A stretch of 64,000 nucleotides of DNA. Origin: Acidovorax sp. YS12. GTDB taxonomy: Bacteria > Pseudomonadota > Gammaproteobacteria > Burkholderiales > Burkholderiaceae_C. The notes below the pieces were generated by a model. That model worked only from the letters and a program-made list of their open reading frames with translations. It searched no databases and was not told the DNA's origin. Positions 1-9,340 of this stretch are shown piece after piece. Each line of letters opens with the position of its first letter. The stretch's first letter is position 1. Location: the NCBI GenBank assembly GCA_021496925.1, contig CP053915.1:1116001-1180000 (forward strand), in the 5' to 3' direction. The position numbers and the translations under genes are program-made.

Positions 1-854
1 GTTTGACCTCGGCGCGCACGTTCTCCATCGTCGTGCGAAGGGTGGACACCAGAGCCTGAGGACCGTCGGTGTTGAGTGTCTCTTCAATCCGCTGCTTGAT
101 GCGCAGGCAGGCGAACAGCTTGACTTTCATGTCCTCGTATTGCAGCTTGGGCTCGCGCACCGAGTTCTGCAGGAAGGTCAGTACGTCGCGCTTGATCTGG
201 TAGTTCTCCACCACCTTGAAGGGCGACATCTTCAGACCCTCGTCACTGGGGCTCTCGGCCATGGAAGGCATGCCGCCCGGCTCAATCGCGCCGTTCTCGC
301 CTTCGTGCACCGTCGAGGCCACCCAGCACACCAGCTTGCCCTCGTGAAAGATGGGCACGATCATGCTCTGGTCGGTGTTGTGCACGTTGCCGTAGCGCGA
401 GTCGTTGTGGATGAAGCCGTCGCCCTCGCGCACACCCACGGTGGGGTCGTTGATCCAGTTCTTGATGATGAACTTGATCGGGTGGTGCACCAGGGCCGAG
501 AAGATCAGCACGCCGCCGGCACTGGCAATAGCCAGATCGCCTGAGGCCGAATAGACACCGGTGATCACATCACCCCATTTGGCGCCCGGCGCGGCACCCA
601 TCTGCTCCACCATTTCATAGCCTTCATCGCAACCGGCCTGCAGCCGGTCGCGGATCTTGGCGATGACGTGCGCGTCGTTCACCTGGCGGACCGCTGCATC
701 TTCCTCTGGGGTGCGGGGCATCAGGTCGTGGTTCTGCATGATCTCGGGGTCGGGACCGAGAAACAACGTGGTGTCGTTGAGAAACTTGTTGATCAGCGCG
801 ACTTCGTCGGCGCTTGGTGTTTTGCCCCGAATGGGCTGGTTCAGATCGCTCATA
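1..854 (-). CDS. HyuB-like (alpha-type) subunit of an acetophenone/acetone carboxylase-like enzyme, partial
   Basis: About 284 codons are present; the gene runs off the left edge of the window, so only the N-terminal part is visible. The start ATG at 854 has an AAGGA ribosome site. The protein begins MSDLNQPIRGKTPSADEV and contains GVLIFSALVHHPIKFIIKNW and GDGFIHNDSRYGN, typical of the hydantoinase B / ketone carboxylase large subunit (Apc4 or AcxB type). In characterised ketone carboxylases this subunit works with HyuA-like ATP-hydrolysing subunits to carboxylate a phosphorylated enol. It lies 44 bases behind the larger HyuA-like gene, so it is the fourth gene of the operon. A possible fifth gene (apc5-like) would be outside the window. 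The family is clear; the substrate is not. Confidence 0.85.
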
Positions 855-898
855 GTTCTGTCCTTCAAATTCGTTGATCGATGGGGGGCGGTGGGCGC

Positions 899-3034
899 TC
901 AGGCGCGCAGGAACCAGGACGCTCCCTGGCGCGCGGCGACGAAGTTCCACCCCGGGTTCACCAGGAACGTCGTGACTTCGGACGCGACAATGGCCGGCCC
1001 CGGGATCTGCACACCCGGCTCGATGGCGGCCCGGTCCCAGACGGGGGTGTCGAAGGCTTCCTTGTGACCCACAAAGTGGCACTTGCGTGTGCTGGCGGGG
1101 GTTGGCGGCGTCTTGCGCTTCTCCGGTGGCACGGGCTTGATGTCTTCGAACTGCACCGTCTCGTGGCGCACAAAGGCCGCCACCCGGATGGTGTTGATGC
1201 GGATGCCCGCTTCCGGCGCCTGCGAGCCCTCGCCGAAGCGCTTGCCGTAGTCGTTGGAGAACTGCGAGATCAGGGCCAGCACATCCGCCGGACCGTTCAC
1301 GTCGTGTTTGGGAATCACGGCCGTGGTCTGCACCAACTGGTTGCCGTAGCGCATGTCCAGCTCCAGGTTGTGGCAGATTTCTTCCCGTGTCATGCCCTGA
1401 CGCAACAAGTCCTGCGTGCCCAGTTCCTTCAGCTCGGCCACGATGCTGTTGAAGCGGTCGTAGTCATCGAACAGGTGGCGTGTGTTCGAGTCGTACAACA
1501 CCATGTAGAGCGACTGCTCGTGGATGTGCAGCTGGTGCATGTTGCCAGCGCCCACCGCGGAGAACACCGAGGACAGGGGTGGCGCCAGGATTTTGTCGAT
1601 CGACAGGTTCTGTGCGATCCCGCAGCAGTGCAGCGGGCCGTTGCCGCCGTAGGCCAGCATGGTGAAGTCCTTGGGGTCGTAGCCGCGTGCGCGCAATTCG
1701 GTGAACAGCCCGTTGGCCATGTTGTCATCCACCTTCTCGCGAATCAGCAGCGCGGCCTCGATCACGTCGCATTCCAGGTCATCGCACAACGTGTCTTCGA
1801 TGGCCGCCTTGGCACGGCGCGGGTTCAGCGGGATCGACCCCCCCGCGTAGTTCTTGGCATCCAGATAGCCCAGCAACAAGTCGGCATCGGTCACGGTCGG
1901 CTTCATGCCTCCGCGGTCGTAGCAGGCCGGTCCGGGGTCCGAGCCCGCCGACTCCGGGCCGCACTTGACGGTGTTGTACATGCGGTCGTAGGTGGCCACC
2001 GAGCCACCGCCCGCGCCCAGCGTCACCAGGTGCACCATGGGCACAGACACCAGCCAGCGGTCGATCACCGGGTTGAAGTCGTAGTGCTTAACCCCACCGT
2101 CCACCACGATGCCGATGTCGTAGCTGGTGCCACCCATGTCGGTGGCCACCACGTTGCCCAGACCGATCTGCATGGCCAGGTGTTCGGATGCACCGATGCC
2201 CGAGACCGGGCCGGAGTGGATGGTCTGCAGTGCGTCGGTGGAATTGAGCTGCGCCATGCCGCCCGAGTTATGGATCACCAGCATCGGCTTGTCGTAGCGG
2301 TGCGCGCGCAGGTTCTGTTCCAGCGCCGAGAGCGCGTGGTACATGGTCGAGTGCAGGTAGCCGTCGACGATGGCCGAGGTGGCGCGCACGTATTCGCCCT
2401 TGCGCCCCGCCACCTGGTGCGACAGGATGACCGGAATCGCGCCCAGCAAGTGTGACGGGTACTCCTCCAGCAGGATTTCCTCAATTCGCTGCTCGTGCAA
2501 TGGATTGACCACCGCGTTGACCAGCGCCACTACGATGATCTCGGCGCCCTTGTCCACCAGTGAACGGATCTGGGAGCGCACGTCCTCCTCGTCCAGCGGC
2601 ATCACCAGCTTGCCCTGAAAATCCACGCGCTCACGCACACCGCGGATCATGTGCGGCATCACCAGCGGGTCCGGGCGCTGGGCGTTGGGCATGTCCTGCT
2701 GGCCCAGGTTGTCCAGGCCTTCGCCATAGCCACGAGCCCGGCTCAACGGCACCGTGGCTTCAAAGCCTGCCGTCACAAGCATGCCAATCTTCGGTCCTTT
2801 GTGCTCGATCAGGGCATTGGTGCCCAGGGTGGTGGCGTAGCGCACCGAGTCCACGCCGGACAGGATGTCCTCCAGCTCGACCTTCAGCACTTTACAGGCC
2901 TTGCCCAAGGCTTCGTTGAAGCCAAGCGCCAGGTTGTGGTGGGTGGTCAGGGCCTTGGCCTCGATGTACTGGCCATCCCAGACCACAAAACAGTCGGTGA
3001 ACGTTCCACCGATATCGACAGATACACGCCTCAT
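899..3034 (-). CDS. HyuA-like ATP-dependent subunit of a ketone carboxylase (Apc3-like)
   Basis: 711 residues, the usual size of the larger HyuA-like subunit of acetophenone and acetone carboxylases. The actin/Hsp70-like ATPase fold is visible as an N-terminal phosphate loop DIGGTFTDCF, a second loop TDMGGTSYDIGIV around residue 300, AGGGSVATYD and GPESAGSDPGPACYDRGG, followed by the hydantoinase A tail. Start ATG at 3034 has AGGAG at a good distance. In the characterised family this subunit phosphorylates the enolate or bicarbonate with ATP. It is the third gene of the operon, 137 bases behind the small zinc subunit, and that gap contains a short hairpin. It could also be a hydantoinase or 5-oxoprolinase relative, but the four-gene order favours a ketone carboxylase. 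Confidence 0.88.
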   Translation of the reverse strand: MRRVSVDIGGTFTDCFVVWDGQYIEAKALTTHHNLALGFNEALGKACKVLKVELEDILSGVDSVRYATTLGTNALIEHKGPKIGMLVTAGFEATVPLSRARGYGEGLDNLGQQDMPNAQRPDPLVMPHMIRGVRERVDFQGKLVMPLDEEDVRSQIRSLVDKGAEIIVVALVNAVVNPLHEQRIEEILLEEYPSHLLGAIPVILSHQVAGRKGEYVRATSAIVDGYLHSTMYHALSALEQNLRAHRYDKPMLVIHNSGGMAQLNSTDALQTIHSGPVSGIGASEHLAMQIGLGNVVATDMGGTSYDIGIVVDGGVKHYDFNPVIDRWLVSVPMVHLVTLGAGGGSVATYDRMYNTVKCGPESAGSDPGPACYDRGGMKPTVTDADLLLGYLDAKNYAGGSIPLNPRRAKAAIEDTLCDDLECDVIEAALLIREKVDDNMANGLFTELRARGYDPKDFTMLAYGGNGPLHCCGIAQNLSIDKILAPPLSSVFSAVGAGNMHQLHIHEQSLYMVLYDSNTRHLFDDYDRFNSIVAELKELGTQDLLRQGMTREEICHNLELDMRYGNQLVQTTAVIPKHDVNGPADVLALISQFSNDYGKRFGEGSQAPEAGIRINTIRVAAFVRHETVQFEDIKPVPPEKRKTPPTPASTRKCHFVGHKEAFDTPVWDRAAIEPGVQIPGPAIVASEVTTFLVNPGWNFVAARQGASWFLRA

Positions 3035-3081
3035 GCTATCTCCTCAAATGGGTATGAATACCGGCGAGCGCTACCCCGGCG

Positions 3082-3097
3082 GTGGGCCTGTGCCCAC
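3082..3097 (-). other. perfect 6-bp hairpin in the gap between carboxylase genes two and three
   Basis: GTGGGC-CTGT-GCCCAC forms a perfect stem of six pairs with a four-base loop, inside the 137-base gap between the small zinc subunit and the larger HyuA-like gene. There is no T-run, so it does not look like a terminator. It may mark an mRNA processing or stability element that sets subunit ratios. That role is speculation. Confidence 0.35.
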
Positions 3098-3171
3098 GCC
3101 TGTGTTGCGGCTTGCCCAGCCGGTCGGGTTCTTCTTGTCTGGACGGTGCGGACACCGTCACTGGCTGCGTG

Positions 3172-3570
3172 TCAGTGCTTGTGGCCCGACTCCATGGCCA
3201 CTGCCTGACCGACCACGGCTTCCTTCAGCTCACCGCGTCGGGCCCACTGGGCCTTGAGCGCCGGCAGGTCCGGCTGCATGTCGTGCAGCGGCGGGTGGCC
3301 CGGGACGGCGTATTCGGTTTCGACCTGGGTGCCGCAACCGGGGCAGCAGTACTCCAGAATGCGAACCCACTCGGGGTCTGGGCTGAAGGTGAATCGATAC
3401 TTTTCCGGGTCAATGATGGGCGGGTGGATGTCGCGCGGATCGCGGTTGTGCACCAGCAGGCCTTCCTTGTAGGCCTCGTGGGCCGAGCCAATCACGTGAC
3501 CGCAGACGCGGCACTCCCAGTTTTCGGTCTCCAGGTCGATCTGGAGGTATTCGGTCATCAGAACTTTCAT
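3172..3570 (-). CDS. small zinc-binding gamma-type subunit of a ketone carboxylase (Apc2-like)
   Basis: 132 residues from the ATG at 3570 (MKVLMTEYLQIDLE). A GGAAGG ribosome site overlaps the end of the preceding gene, only four bases away. Two zinc-knuckle pairs are visible, WECRVCGHVIG near residue 20 and YCCPGCGTQVE near residue 75, as in the small subunit of acetone carboxylase (AcxC) and Apc2. The small subunit is needed for the complex but its exact role is less clear. Size and position between two HyuA-like genes match the apc operon rather than the three-gene acx layout. A methionine four codons downstream is an alternative start. Confidence 0.85.
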   Translation of the reverse strand: MKVLMTEYLQIDLETENWECRVCGHVIGSAHEAYKEGLLVHNRDPRDIHPPIIDPEKYRFTFSPDPEWVRILEYCCPGCGTQVETEYAVPGHPPLHDMQPDLPALKAQWARRGELKEAVVGQAVAMESGHKH

Positions 3571-3574
3571 GGGA

Positions 3575-5512
3575 TCAGCCCTTCCGGTTGAGCAAAACAT
3601 CGCCGGCATCGCTGACCACAAAGGCCCAGCCATCGAGCACACGGCAGGTGAAAAAGTCTTCTTCGAGAATGGCCGGACCTATCGCCCAGTCACCCTTCTG
3701 GAGTTGAGCTAGCTGGTAGACCGGCACATCGACGCGACCCTTGCTTCGGGTCAGCACGTTGCGAACGCCCACAGAGACCGCCGGCTTACCCCGGGTAAAA
3801 CTCGCCTTCTTGGCGCCTTCGGTGCGCAAGGCCTTCACGGCTTTGAGTTCCAGTTCGACCGTGCCCGCCTTGTCAAAGGCGGCCGGGAACACCGGTTCAT
3901 CGTCCAGGGTCTGGATCTCTTCCCTGCCGTTGCCGAAATCCGCCACCAGGCGCGCCTCCATGGCGTAGTTGCCAGCTTCGTAGCCTTCGGCGTACATGTC
4001 GCGCGAGGCTTTCACTTTCAACGCATCCAGCGCGTCCTTCAGACTGGCCGTGTCGTGCTGCTCCAGCATCACGGTGTAGCGCTGCGACACATCGCAGGAG
4101 CCAATGCCGTAGGCGCTGAAAACGGCTGCCATCTGTGGAATAGCCACTTGGTCGATGCCCGCTTTCTCGGCTACACCGCAGGCGTTGAGTGGTCCTGCAC
4201 CACCAAAGGCCAGCATTACGGTGTCTTTGGAAATCTTGGTGAAGCGGTGCAGCTCCACGGCAATCTTTTCCTCGTAGGCGAGCTCCATCTGCAGCAAGGC
4301 ATCGTCCAGCTTCAGTCGCAGGGGTTCGGCGATGTTGGTGGTCACTGCATTGGTGGCGCGCTCGACGTCCAGCGTCATGCCGCCACCGAAGTAGGACTTC
4401 GGATCGAACAGACCGCACAGCAAACCCGCGTCGGTGATGGTTGCTTCCTTGCCGCCACGGCCGAAGCAGGCCGGCCCGGGCACAGCGCCCACACTGTCCG
4501 GCCCGATGGTGATGTGGTTGTTCACAACGCGGAAGATCGAGCTCCCGCCGGCACCGGCACTCATGATTTCGCACAGGGGAATAGACACGCTGATCCCCTC
4601 CACGTGACCGCGCCGCACCTCGGCCACCGTGCCGTTGAGGTATTGACCGATGTCGGTCGTGGTGCCGCCCACATCGATGGAAACGCTGTCGGTGAATCCA
4701 TACAGCCTGGAGAAGGCCTTGACGCCTTCCATGCCACCGCGCGGACCCGAACTGTAGGTGTTGATCGCCACCGTCTTGGCCACGCGGGAGGCGTCACCGT
4801 CGTTGCGAAAGATCAGCAGCGGGTTCTTAGTCCGGTACTCGCGCAGCCGGCCCTCTGCGTTGAACAGGAAGGCCTCCATGGCGGGGTGCAGGAAGGAATT
4901 GATCACCGCAGTCCACGTGCGCCGCACGACATCCTGGTCGGCCGTCAAGTCGCTCCCGTACAGGATGGGGACGGCCCCCAGCAGGTGCCGTGGGTACTTG
5001 CGCAGAGCGATTTTCTTGAAACGGTCTTCCACCGCCAAGAAGTCGTCACCATCGAAGCTCACCACCAGCCGATTGGCGCCGGTGGCCGTGAGGTGGTTGA
5101 TCGCCTTCACCACGTCTACCTCGGCGGTATCGCCCATCACGGTCGCAGAGTCCAGGAACACCACACGGTCGCCCACCAACACATCGAACACTTCCGGATC
5201 GTGCTCAGCCAGGCGCACTGGTAGGTCACGCGACTGGGCGTCGATGATCAGACCCAGGCGAGGCCCCTTGCGCTCGCAGATCGCGTTGGTGCCCTGCGTC
5301 GTTGAGTAACGGATCAGATCGACTTCTTCGAGAAGCCGCTTCACATCCGTCTGGCCGTAGATCACACCGGACGCTTTTTGCAGGCCTTCAAAGAAGCACT
5401 TGCTCAAGTCGTACGGCGTGGTCAGCACCTTGGTTTTTCGGACCCCTGTGTCATCCAATATGCAGATATCGGTCAGGGTCCCACCGTTATCTATGTTGAT
5501 TTGCAATGCCAT
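3575..5512 (-). CDS. smaller HyuA-like subunit of a ketone carboxylase (Apc1-like), first gene of the operon
   Basis: 645 residues, about 70 kDa. N-terminal loop INIDNGGTLTDICILD, central IDVGGTTTDIGQYL, and AGAGGSSIFR plus GPDSVGAVPGPACFGRGG mark the ATPase fold of hydantoinase A. Acetone carboxylases have only one HyuA-like subunit; acetophenone carboxylase has two of different length, the shorter encoded first. That is what is seen here. The start ATG at 5512 has AGGAG upstream, and a sigma-54 promoter sequence lies about 85 bases before it. The gene is followed within four bases by the zinc subunit, so translation is probably coupled. Confidence 0.87.
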   Translation of the reverse strand: MALQINIDNGGTLTDICILDDTGVRKTKVLTTPYDLSKCFFEGLQKASGVIYGQTDVKRLLEEVDLIRYSTTQGTNAICERKGPRLGLIIDAQSRDLPVRLAEHDPEVFDVLVGDRVVFLDSATVMGDTAEVDVVKAINHLTATGANRLVVSFDGDDFLAVEDRFKKIALRKYPRHLLGAVPILYGSDLTADQDVVRRTWTAVINSFLHPAMEAFLFNAEGRLREYRTKNPLLIFRNDGDASRVAKTVAINTYSSGPRGGMEGVKAFSRLYGFTDSVSIDVGGTTTDIGQYLNGTVAEVRRGHVEGISVSIPLCEIMSAGAGGSSIFRVVNNHITIGPDSVGAVPGPACFGRGGKEATITDAGLLCGLFDPKSYFGGGMTLDVERATNAVTTNIAEPLRLKLDDALLQMELAYEEKIAVELHRFTKISKDTVMLAFGGAGPLNACGVAEKAGIDQVAIPQMAAVFSAYGIGSCDVSQRYTVMLEQHDTASLKDALDALKVKASRDMYAEGYEAGNYAMEARLVADFGNGREEIQTLDDEPVFPAAFDKAGTVELELKAVKALRTEGAKKASFTRGKPAVSVGVRNVLTRSKGRVDVPVYQLAQLQKGDWAIGPAILEEDFFTCRVLDGWAFVVSDAGDVLLNRKG

Positions 5513-5595
5513 GTCGTGTCATCTCCTAGTGTTGATCGAACGATCCTCGTCACCGCTGGCCGCAGAGGCCTGGTCGAATTTCGCGCAAGTCTTAT

Positions 5596-5611
5596 TGCGA
5601 GAGCCGTGCCA
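5596..5611 (-). promoter_or_regulatory. sigma-54 (-24/-12) promoter of the carboxylase operon
   Basis: On the minus strand the sequence reads TGGCACG-GCTC-TCGCA. This matches the sigma-54 consensus TGGCACG-N4-TTGCW at 11 of 12 defined positions, including the essential GG and GC with correct spacing. Transcription would start near 5584, about 70 bases before the first carboxylase ATG. The regulator encoded just upstream is a sigma-54 activator, which supports the call. Confidence 0.8.
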
Positions 5612-5696
5612 GATCTGGAGAAGAAATACGAAATGCTTAAGTTATTGATTTAAAAGGATATTCTTAGAATTTCAAGAATCATCCCCAAGCGGCACC

Positions 5697-5715
5697 GTCC
5701 GATTTCAAGTCGGAC
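5697..5715. promoter_or_regulatory. inverted repeat, candidate upstream activator site
   Basis: GTCCGA-N7-TCGGAC, a perfect 6-bp inverted repeat 86-104 bases upstream of the -24 element, where enhancer-type activators usually bind. The same half-sites recur in a longer inverted repeat at 8069-8091 before the regulator gene. Binding by the local activator is inferred. Confidence 0.45.
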
Positions 5716-5885
5716 AACCGTGCTACGGCGGACGTGGTGCGTCGCAACAATTCAGCCCCCTAAAAACGAAGACCCGGCTGTCTGGCGCTGCCTCGCAAAA
5801 GGTCAAACGCTGGACGGCCGGGCCTCTTTGCGCCGGGCAAGGGAGGTGAAGAATCAGCCGTTCGGCGCGCTCGATCGATTCATGT

Positions 5886-7895
5886 TCAGGACAAGGCGGA
5901 CTGCCCGCGCAGTTCGTCCACCAGCGATTCGAGTCCGAATCGCTTGAGCTTGAGGTACACGGTGCTCTTGGCAATGCCCAGGTGACGCGCTACAGCCGTC
6001 AGGTTGCCCAGACACTGGCGCATCGCGTCAACCAAGGCTTCCCGCTCGGCTGCTTCCAGGCGTGTCAGGTCGCGTGCATGCGGCTCGCCATCGACCGCGG
6101 GCTGTGCCGCCACGTGTGCCATGTGCAGAAATTCCGGGGGCAGATCCCCTTCGGTGATCACTGAGCCAGGGGCGGTCAGCAACATGCTCTCGACCGCGTT
6201 GCGGAACTCGCGCACATTGCCCGGCCAACCATACCGTTGCAAGGCGTTCATGACGCCGGGTCTCATCTCCTTCACGCCCAGCCCGTGCTGCTTTGACAGC
6301 TGTTTGACGTAGTGCTGGAAGAGCAGCGGAATGTCTTCCTGACGTTCACGCAACGGTGGAATGTGGATGCTGGTCACCGCGATGCGGTAGAACAGGTCCA
6401 TGCGGAAGTTGCCGTCGCGGATTTCCTTGCGCAAATCCCGGTGGGTCGCCGCGACCAGGCGGAAACTCACTTTTCGAGGTTTGTTCTCACCCAGCCGGTA
6501 CACCTCGCCTTCCTCCAGCACACGCAAGAAGTTGGGCTGCAGATCCATCGGCATCTCACCGATCTCGTCGAGAAACAAGGTGCCGCCATTGGCGGCTTCG
6601 ATCTTGCCGATCATGCCGCCACGCTTGGCACCGGTGAACGAACCCTCGGCGTGACCGAACAGCTCGCTGCTCAGCAGCTCGCGCGAAAAACCACCACAGT
6701 TGAGCGCCACGAACGGCGCACCGGGATTCGAATGGGCTTCATGAATACCGCGTGCGAAAACCTCCTTGCCGACGCCGGTCTCCCCGGTCAGCAGCACAGG
6801 GACCCGCGACTTGGCCAACTGGCGCGCCCGAGAGACCGTGCTCCGGATGGCGGCCGATACACCAACCACCCGCTCAAACGACGTGTCCAGGTCCTCAATC
6901 GACATCGACGGCAGCGAGACAAATACACTTTTTGTCCGTTGCCGATTGGGCATCGTCAACAAAGCACCGACCTGCTTGCCATCCACCAGCACCGGCTCCA
7001 GGTGGTCGCGCTGCGCCCACTGAGGCAGCACCAACGACTGGTCGTCACCGGTAATACGGATGTCGGGCAGGCGCAAACCGGACAGGCCAATGTTAGCGCG
7101 CTCCAGTTCGATCAGCATCTCGGCGGCCTGGTGGTTGGCCTTGATCGCTCGGCCGCGGCGGTCAAACAGGATGACGCCATCGCTGTTCTGATCGTTCATC
7201 AGGTGCACGCAGGCCTCCAGCAGGCCGTAGCGCAGGTCCAGCTCCGTCTGCGCCAGCCGGCTTTCGATGCGCGCAGCGGTGGACACCACCAGCGCCAGGG
7301 TGTGTCGGCTGTACGAGCCCGTGAGCCCCGAGACATCAATCGAACCCAGCGGCGTCCCATCCAGCGAGTCCCGGATCACGGTGGCCGAGCATGACCAGCG
7401 CTTGATGCCCTCGCAATAGTGTTCGGCCGAGTGGATCTGCACCGGTTGCCCAACCGACAGCGTGGTACCGATCGCGTTGGTTCCGGAGGCGCCTTCGCTC
7501 CAGTTGGCGCCAGCGAGTAGGTGCACGCTTTCTGCCGCGCCCAGCGTGCGCAGGTCACCCTCCATGCTCAGCACGGTGCCATGGGTGTCAGTCAACACCA
7601 TCACCGTACCGGTCTCGGAAAGAAAGGTGCGCGCTTGTGCCATCACTGGCGTGCTGGCACCCAGCAACTCTGCACATTGGTCGCGCAACTGGTAGAGCTT
7701 GCCGCCCGAAATAGTGATGGGCGCCTGCAACTGCCCCGGATCCACGCTGGCGAGCTGACAGCGGCGCCAGGAATCGTCGATCAACGAACGCAGGCCACTG
7801 GGGTCGGCCGATGGATCCTGCTGGAATCGTTCCCAGGCCAGCATCACGCGCCGGTCGTTCTCGGGCCGCGAGAACATCTGTTCTGCATTGGGCAT
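5886..7895 (-). CDS. AcoR-type sigma-54-dependent transcriptional activator
   Basis: 669 residues. A GAF-like sensory region (about 80-220) and a PAS-like stretch (about 235-300) precede the AAA+ domain. The latter has Walker A GETGVGKEVFARGI, the sigma-54 contact loop as GSFTGAKR (a common variant of GAFTGA), Walker B GGTLFLDEIGEMP and the arginine-finger region. A Fis-type helix-turn-helix ends the protein (NLTAVARHLGIAKSTVYLKL). The layout is that of AcoR/AcxR-type activators of acetoin and ketone catabolism. Start ATG at 7895 has AGGAG. It lies between the dehydrogenase and the carboxylase operon on the same strand, and both have sigma-54 promoter matches, so it is the obvious local activator. 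The inducer is unknown. Confidence 0.9.
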   Translation of the reverse strand: MPNAEQMFSRPENDRRVMLAWERFQQDPSADPSGLRSLIDDSWRRCQLASVDPGQLQAPITISGGKLYQLRDQCAELLGASTPVMAQARTFLSETGTVMVLTDTHGTVLSMEGDLRTLGAAESVHLLAGANWSEGASGTNAIGTTLSVGQPVQIHSAEHYCEGIKRWSCSATVIRDSLDGTPLGSIDVSGLTGSYSRHTLALVVSTAARIESRLAQTELDLRYGLLEACVHLMNDQNSDGVILFDRRGRAIKANHQAAEMLIELERANIGLSGLRLPDIRITGDDQSLVLPQWAQRDHLEPVLVDGKQVGALLTMPNRQRTKSVFVSLPSMSIEDLDTSFERVVGVSAAIRSTVSRARQLAKSRVPVLLTGETGVGKEVFARGIHEAHSNPGAPFVALNCGGFSRELLSSELFGHAEGSFTGAKRGGMIGKIEAANGGTLFLDEIGEMPMDLQPNFLRVLEEGEVYRLGENKPRKVSFRLVAATHRDLRKEIRDGNFRMDLFYRIAVTSIHIPPLRERQEDIPLLFQHYVKQLSKQHGLGVKEMRPGVMNALQRYGWPGNVREFRNAVESMLLTAPGSVITEGDLPPEFLHMAHVAAQPAVDGEPHARDLTRLEAAEREALVDAMRQCLGNLTAVARHLGIAKSTVYLKLKRFGLESLVDELRGQSALS

Positions 7896-8068
7896 GCTTG
7901 TCTCCTGCGCGTGGTCGCGCTTGTGTTTTCTTGCCGGTTCGCCCAGGCTGGCTGCTCAAAGCGTCGGACAACCCTCGAAGCAATATTCGCTCCAAGCACA
8001 AAAGCCCGAGAGCCACACCGCCACGCATGCTCATGGCAGCCTGCCCCCGGGCCAGATCACCTGGGTCA

Positions 8069-8091
8069 GTCCGACCCGGAATCGGTCGGAC
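8069..8091. promoter_or_regulatory. 8-bp inverted repeat upstream of the regulator gene
   Basis: GTCCGACC-N7-GGTCGGAC, perfect over eight pairs, in the 238-base gap between the dehydrogenase stop and the regulator start; a further TCGGAC half-site follows at 8104-8109. The half-sites equal those at 5697-5715. It may be an autoregulatory operator. No T-run follows on either strand, which argues against a terminator. Confidence 0.45.
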
Positions 8092-8133
8092 GGCGTTCGA
8101 TTATCGGACGATCAACTCATGATCACAACGACC

Positions 8134-9174
8134 TCATCCCGCAGAAATCACCACCTTGAGCGCCTTGGTTTGGGCCGCTCTGGCGAAAGTGTCGTAAGCC
8201 TCCATCATCTGGTTCAGGGTGAAGCGGTGGGTGATCAGACCGGAGGGGTCAAGCTTCTTGGCCACCACGGTTTTGAGCAGCATCGATGTGGTCTGCGTGT
8301 CGACCAGTCGGGTGGTGATGGAGATGTTCTGCATCCAGAGCGTTTCGAGGTGCAGGTCGACCTTGCTGCCATGCACGCCCACGTTGGCGATCACACCTCC
8401 CGGCGCCACGATCTCCTGGCAAATGCCAAAGGTTGCAGGAATGCCCACTGCCTCGATCGCGGTATCCACGCCCACACCCTCCGTCAAGCGTTTCACCGCC
8501 TCGGCGGCCGACTCACGACCACTGTTCACCACGTCGGTGGCGCCGAATCGGGTGGCCATTTCCAGGCGGCCATCGTCGAGATCCACCATGATGATGCGTG
8601 CCGGCGAATAGAACTGCGCCGTCAGCAAGGCCGCCAGCCCCACCGGGCCAGCACCCACAATGGCCACAGTGCCACCTGGTGCCACCTTGCCGTTGAGCAC
8701 GCCACACTCGAAGCCGGTGGGCAGGATGTCGCTCAACATGACCAGCGACGCTTCATCGGCGCCTTGAGGCACCGGGTACATGCTGGTGTCGGCATGAGGT
8801 ACGCGAACGTACTCAGCCTGAGTCCCATGGAGGGTGTGACCCAACAACCAGCCACCAGACGTGCAATGCGAATACATGCTGCGGCGGCAATATTCGCAGC
8901 GCCCACAACTGCTGATGCAGGAGATCAGCACGTGGTCGCCCACCTTGAAGTTCGACACGGCGGAGCCCAGGGACTCAATCACCCCCACCCCCTCATGCCC
9001 CAGCACCGTCCCTGGCTGACAAGTGGGCACATCGCCTTTGAGAATGTGCAGGTCGGTGCCGCAGATCGTGGTGTGAAGAATCTTGACCACGGCGTCAGTG
9101 ACGTTCTCAACCTCCGGTTTCGGTACGTCCATGACGGACTTCTTGCCAGGGCCGCCGTATACGAGTGCTTTCAT
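8134..9174 (-). CDS. zinc-dependent medium-chain alcohol dehydrogenase (probable secondary-alcohol dehydrogenase)
   Basis: 346 residues from ATG 9174, preceded by AAGGAG. Catalytic zinc ligands are in TTICGTDLHILKGD and GHEGVGVIE. The structural zinc loop is CGRCEYCRRSMYSHC. The Rossmann motif GAGPVGLAALL is followed by an acidic residue (MVDLDD), suggesting NAD preference. It resembles the isopropanol/2-alkanol and Tdh-like branch of the family. Next to a ketone carboxylase and under a sigma-54 promoter match, a role in oxidising a secondary alcohol to the ketone substrate is likely but inferred. An in-frame extension to 9345 lacks a ribosome site and would overlap the promoter. Confidence 0.88.
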   Translation of the reverse strand: MKALVYGGPGKKSVMDVPKPEVENVTDAVVKILHTTICGTDLHILKGDVPTCQPGTVLGHEGVGVIESLGSAVSNFKVGDHVLISCISSCGRCEYCRRSMYSHCTSGGWLLGHTLHGTQAEYVRVPHADTSMYPVPQGADEASLVMLSDILPTGFECGVLNGKVAPGGTVAIVGAGPVGLAALLTAQFYSPARIIMVDLDDGRLEMATRFGATDVVNSGRESAAEAVKRLTEGVGVDTAIEAVGIPATFGICQEIVAPGGVIANVGVHGSKVDLHLETLWMQNISITTRLVDTQTTSMLLKTVVAKKLDPSGLITHRFTLNQMMEAYDTFARAAQTKALKVVISAG

Positions 9175-9340
9175 GCTGGTTTGCTCCTTGTGTACGAGAG
9201 ACGTGAACGATCCCGCGCGGTCCCATTGATCGCATGTCCAGCAACACATCAGCGCAGTCGGGGTTCTTGTCTTCTCTTGTGGGCAACGCCTGAAAATTGG
9301 CGTTGAGCTTGACGCGCAGCTATCTGCGCGAGTCACAGTT

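Noticed and set aside
881..2455. 524-codon plus-strand frame opposite the HyuA-like gene
   Set aside because: Shadow of a conserved gene; His/Val/Arg-rich antisense composition.
8069..8091. Terminator of the alcohol dehydrogenase gene
   Set aside because: The hairpin lacks a T-run on either strand, and its half-sites recur at the carboxylase promoter, so an operator is more likely.
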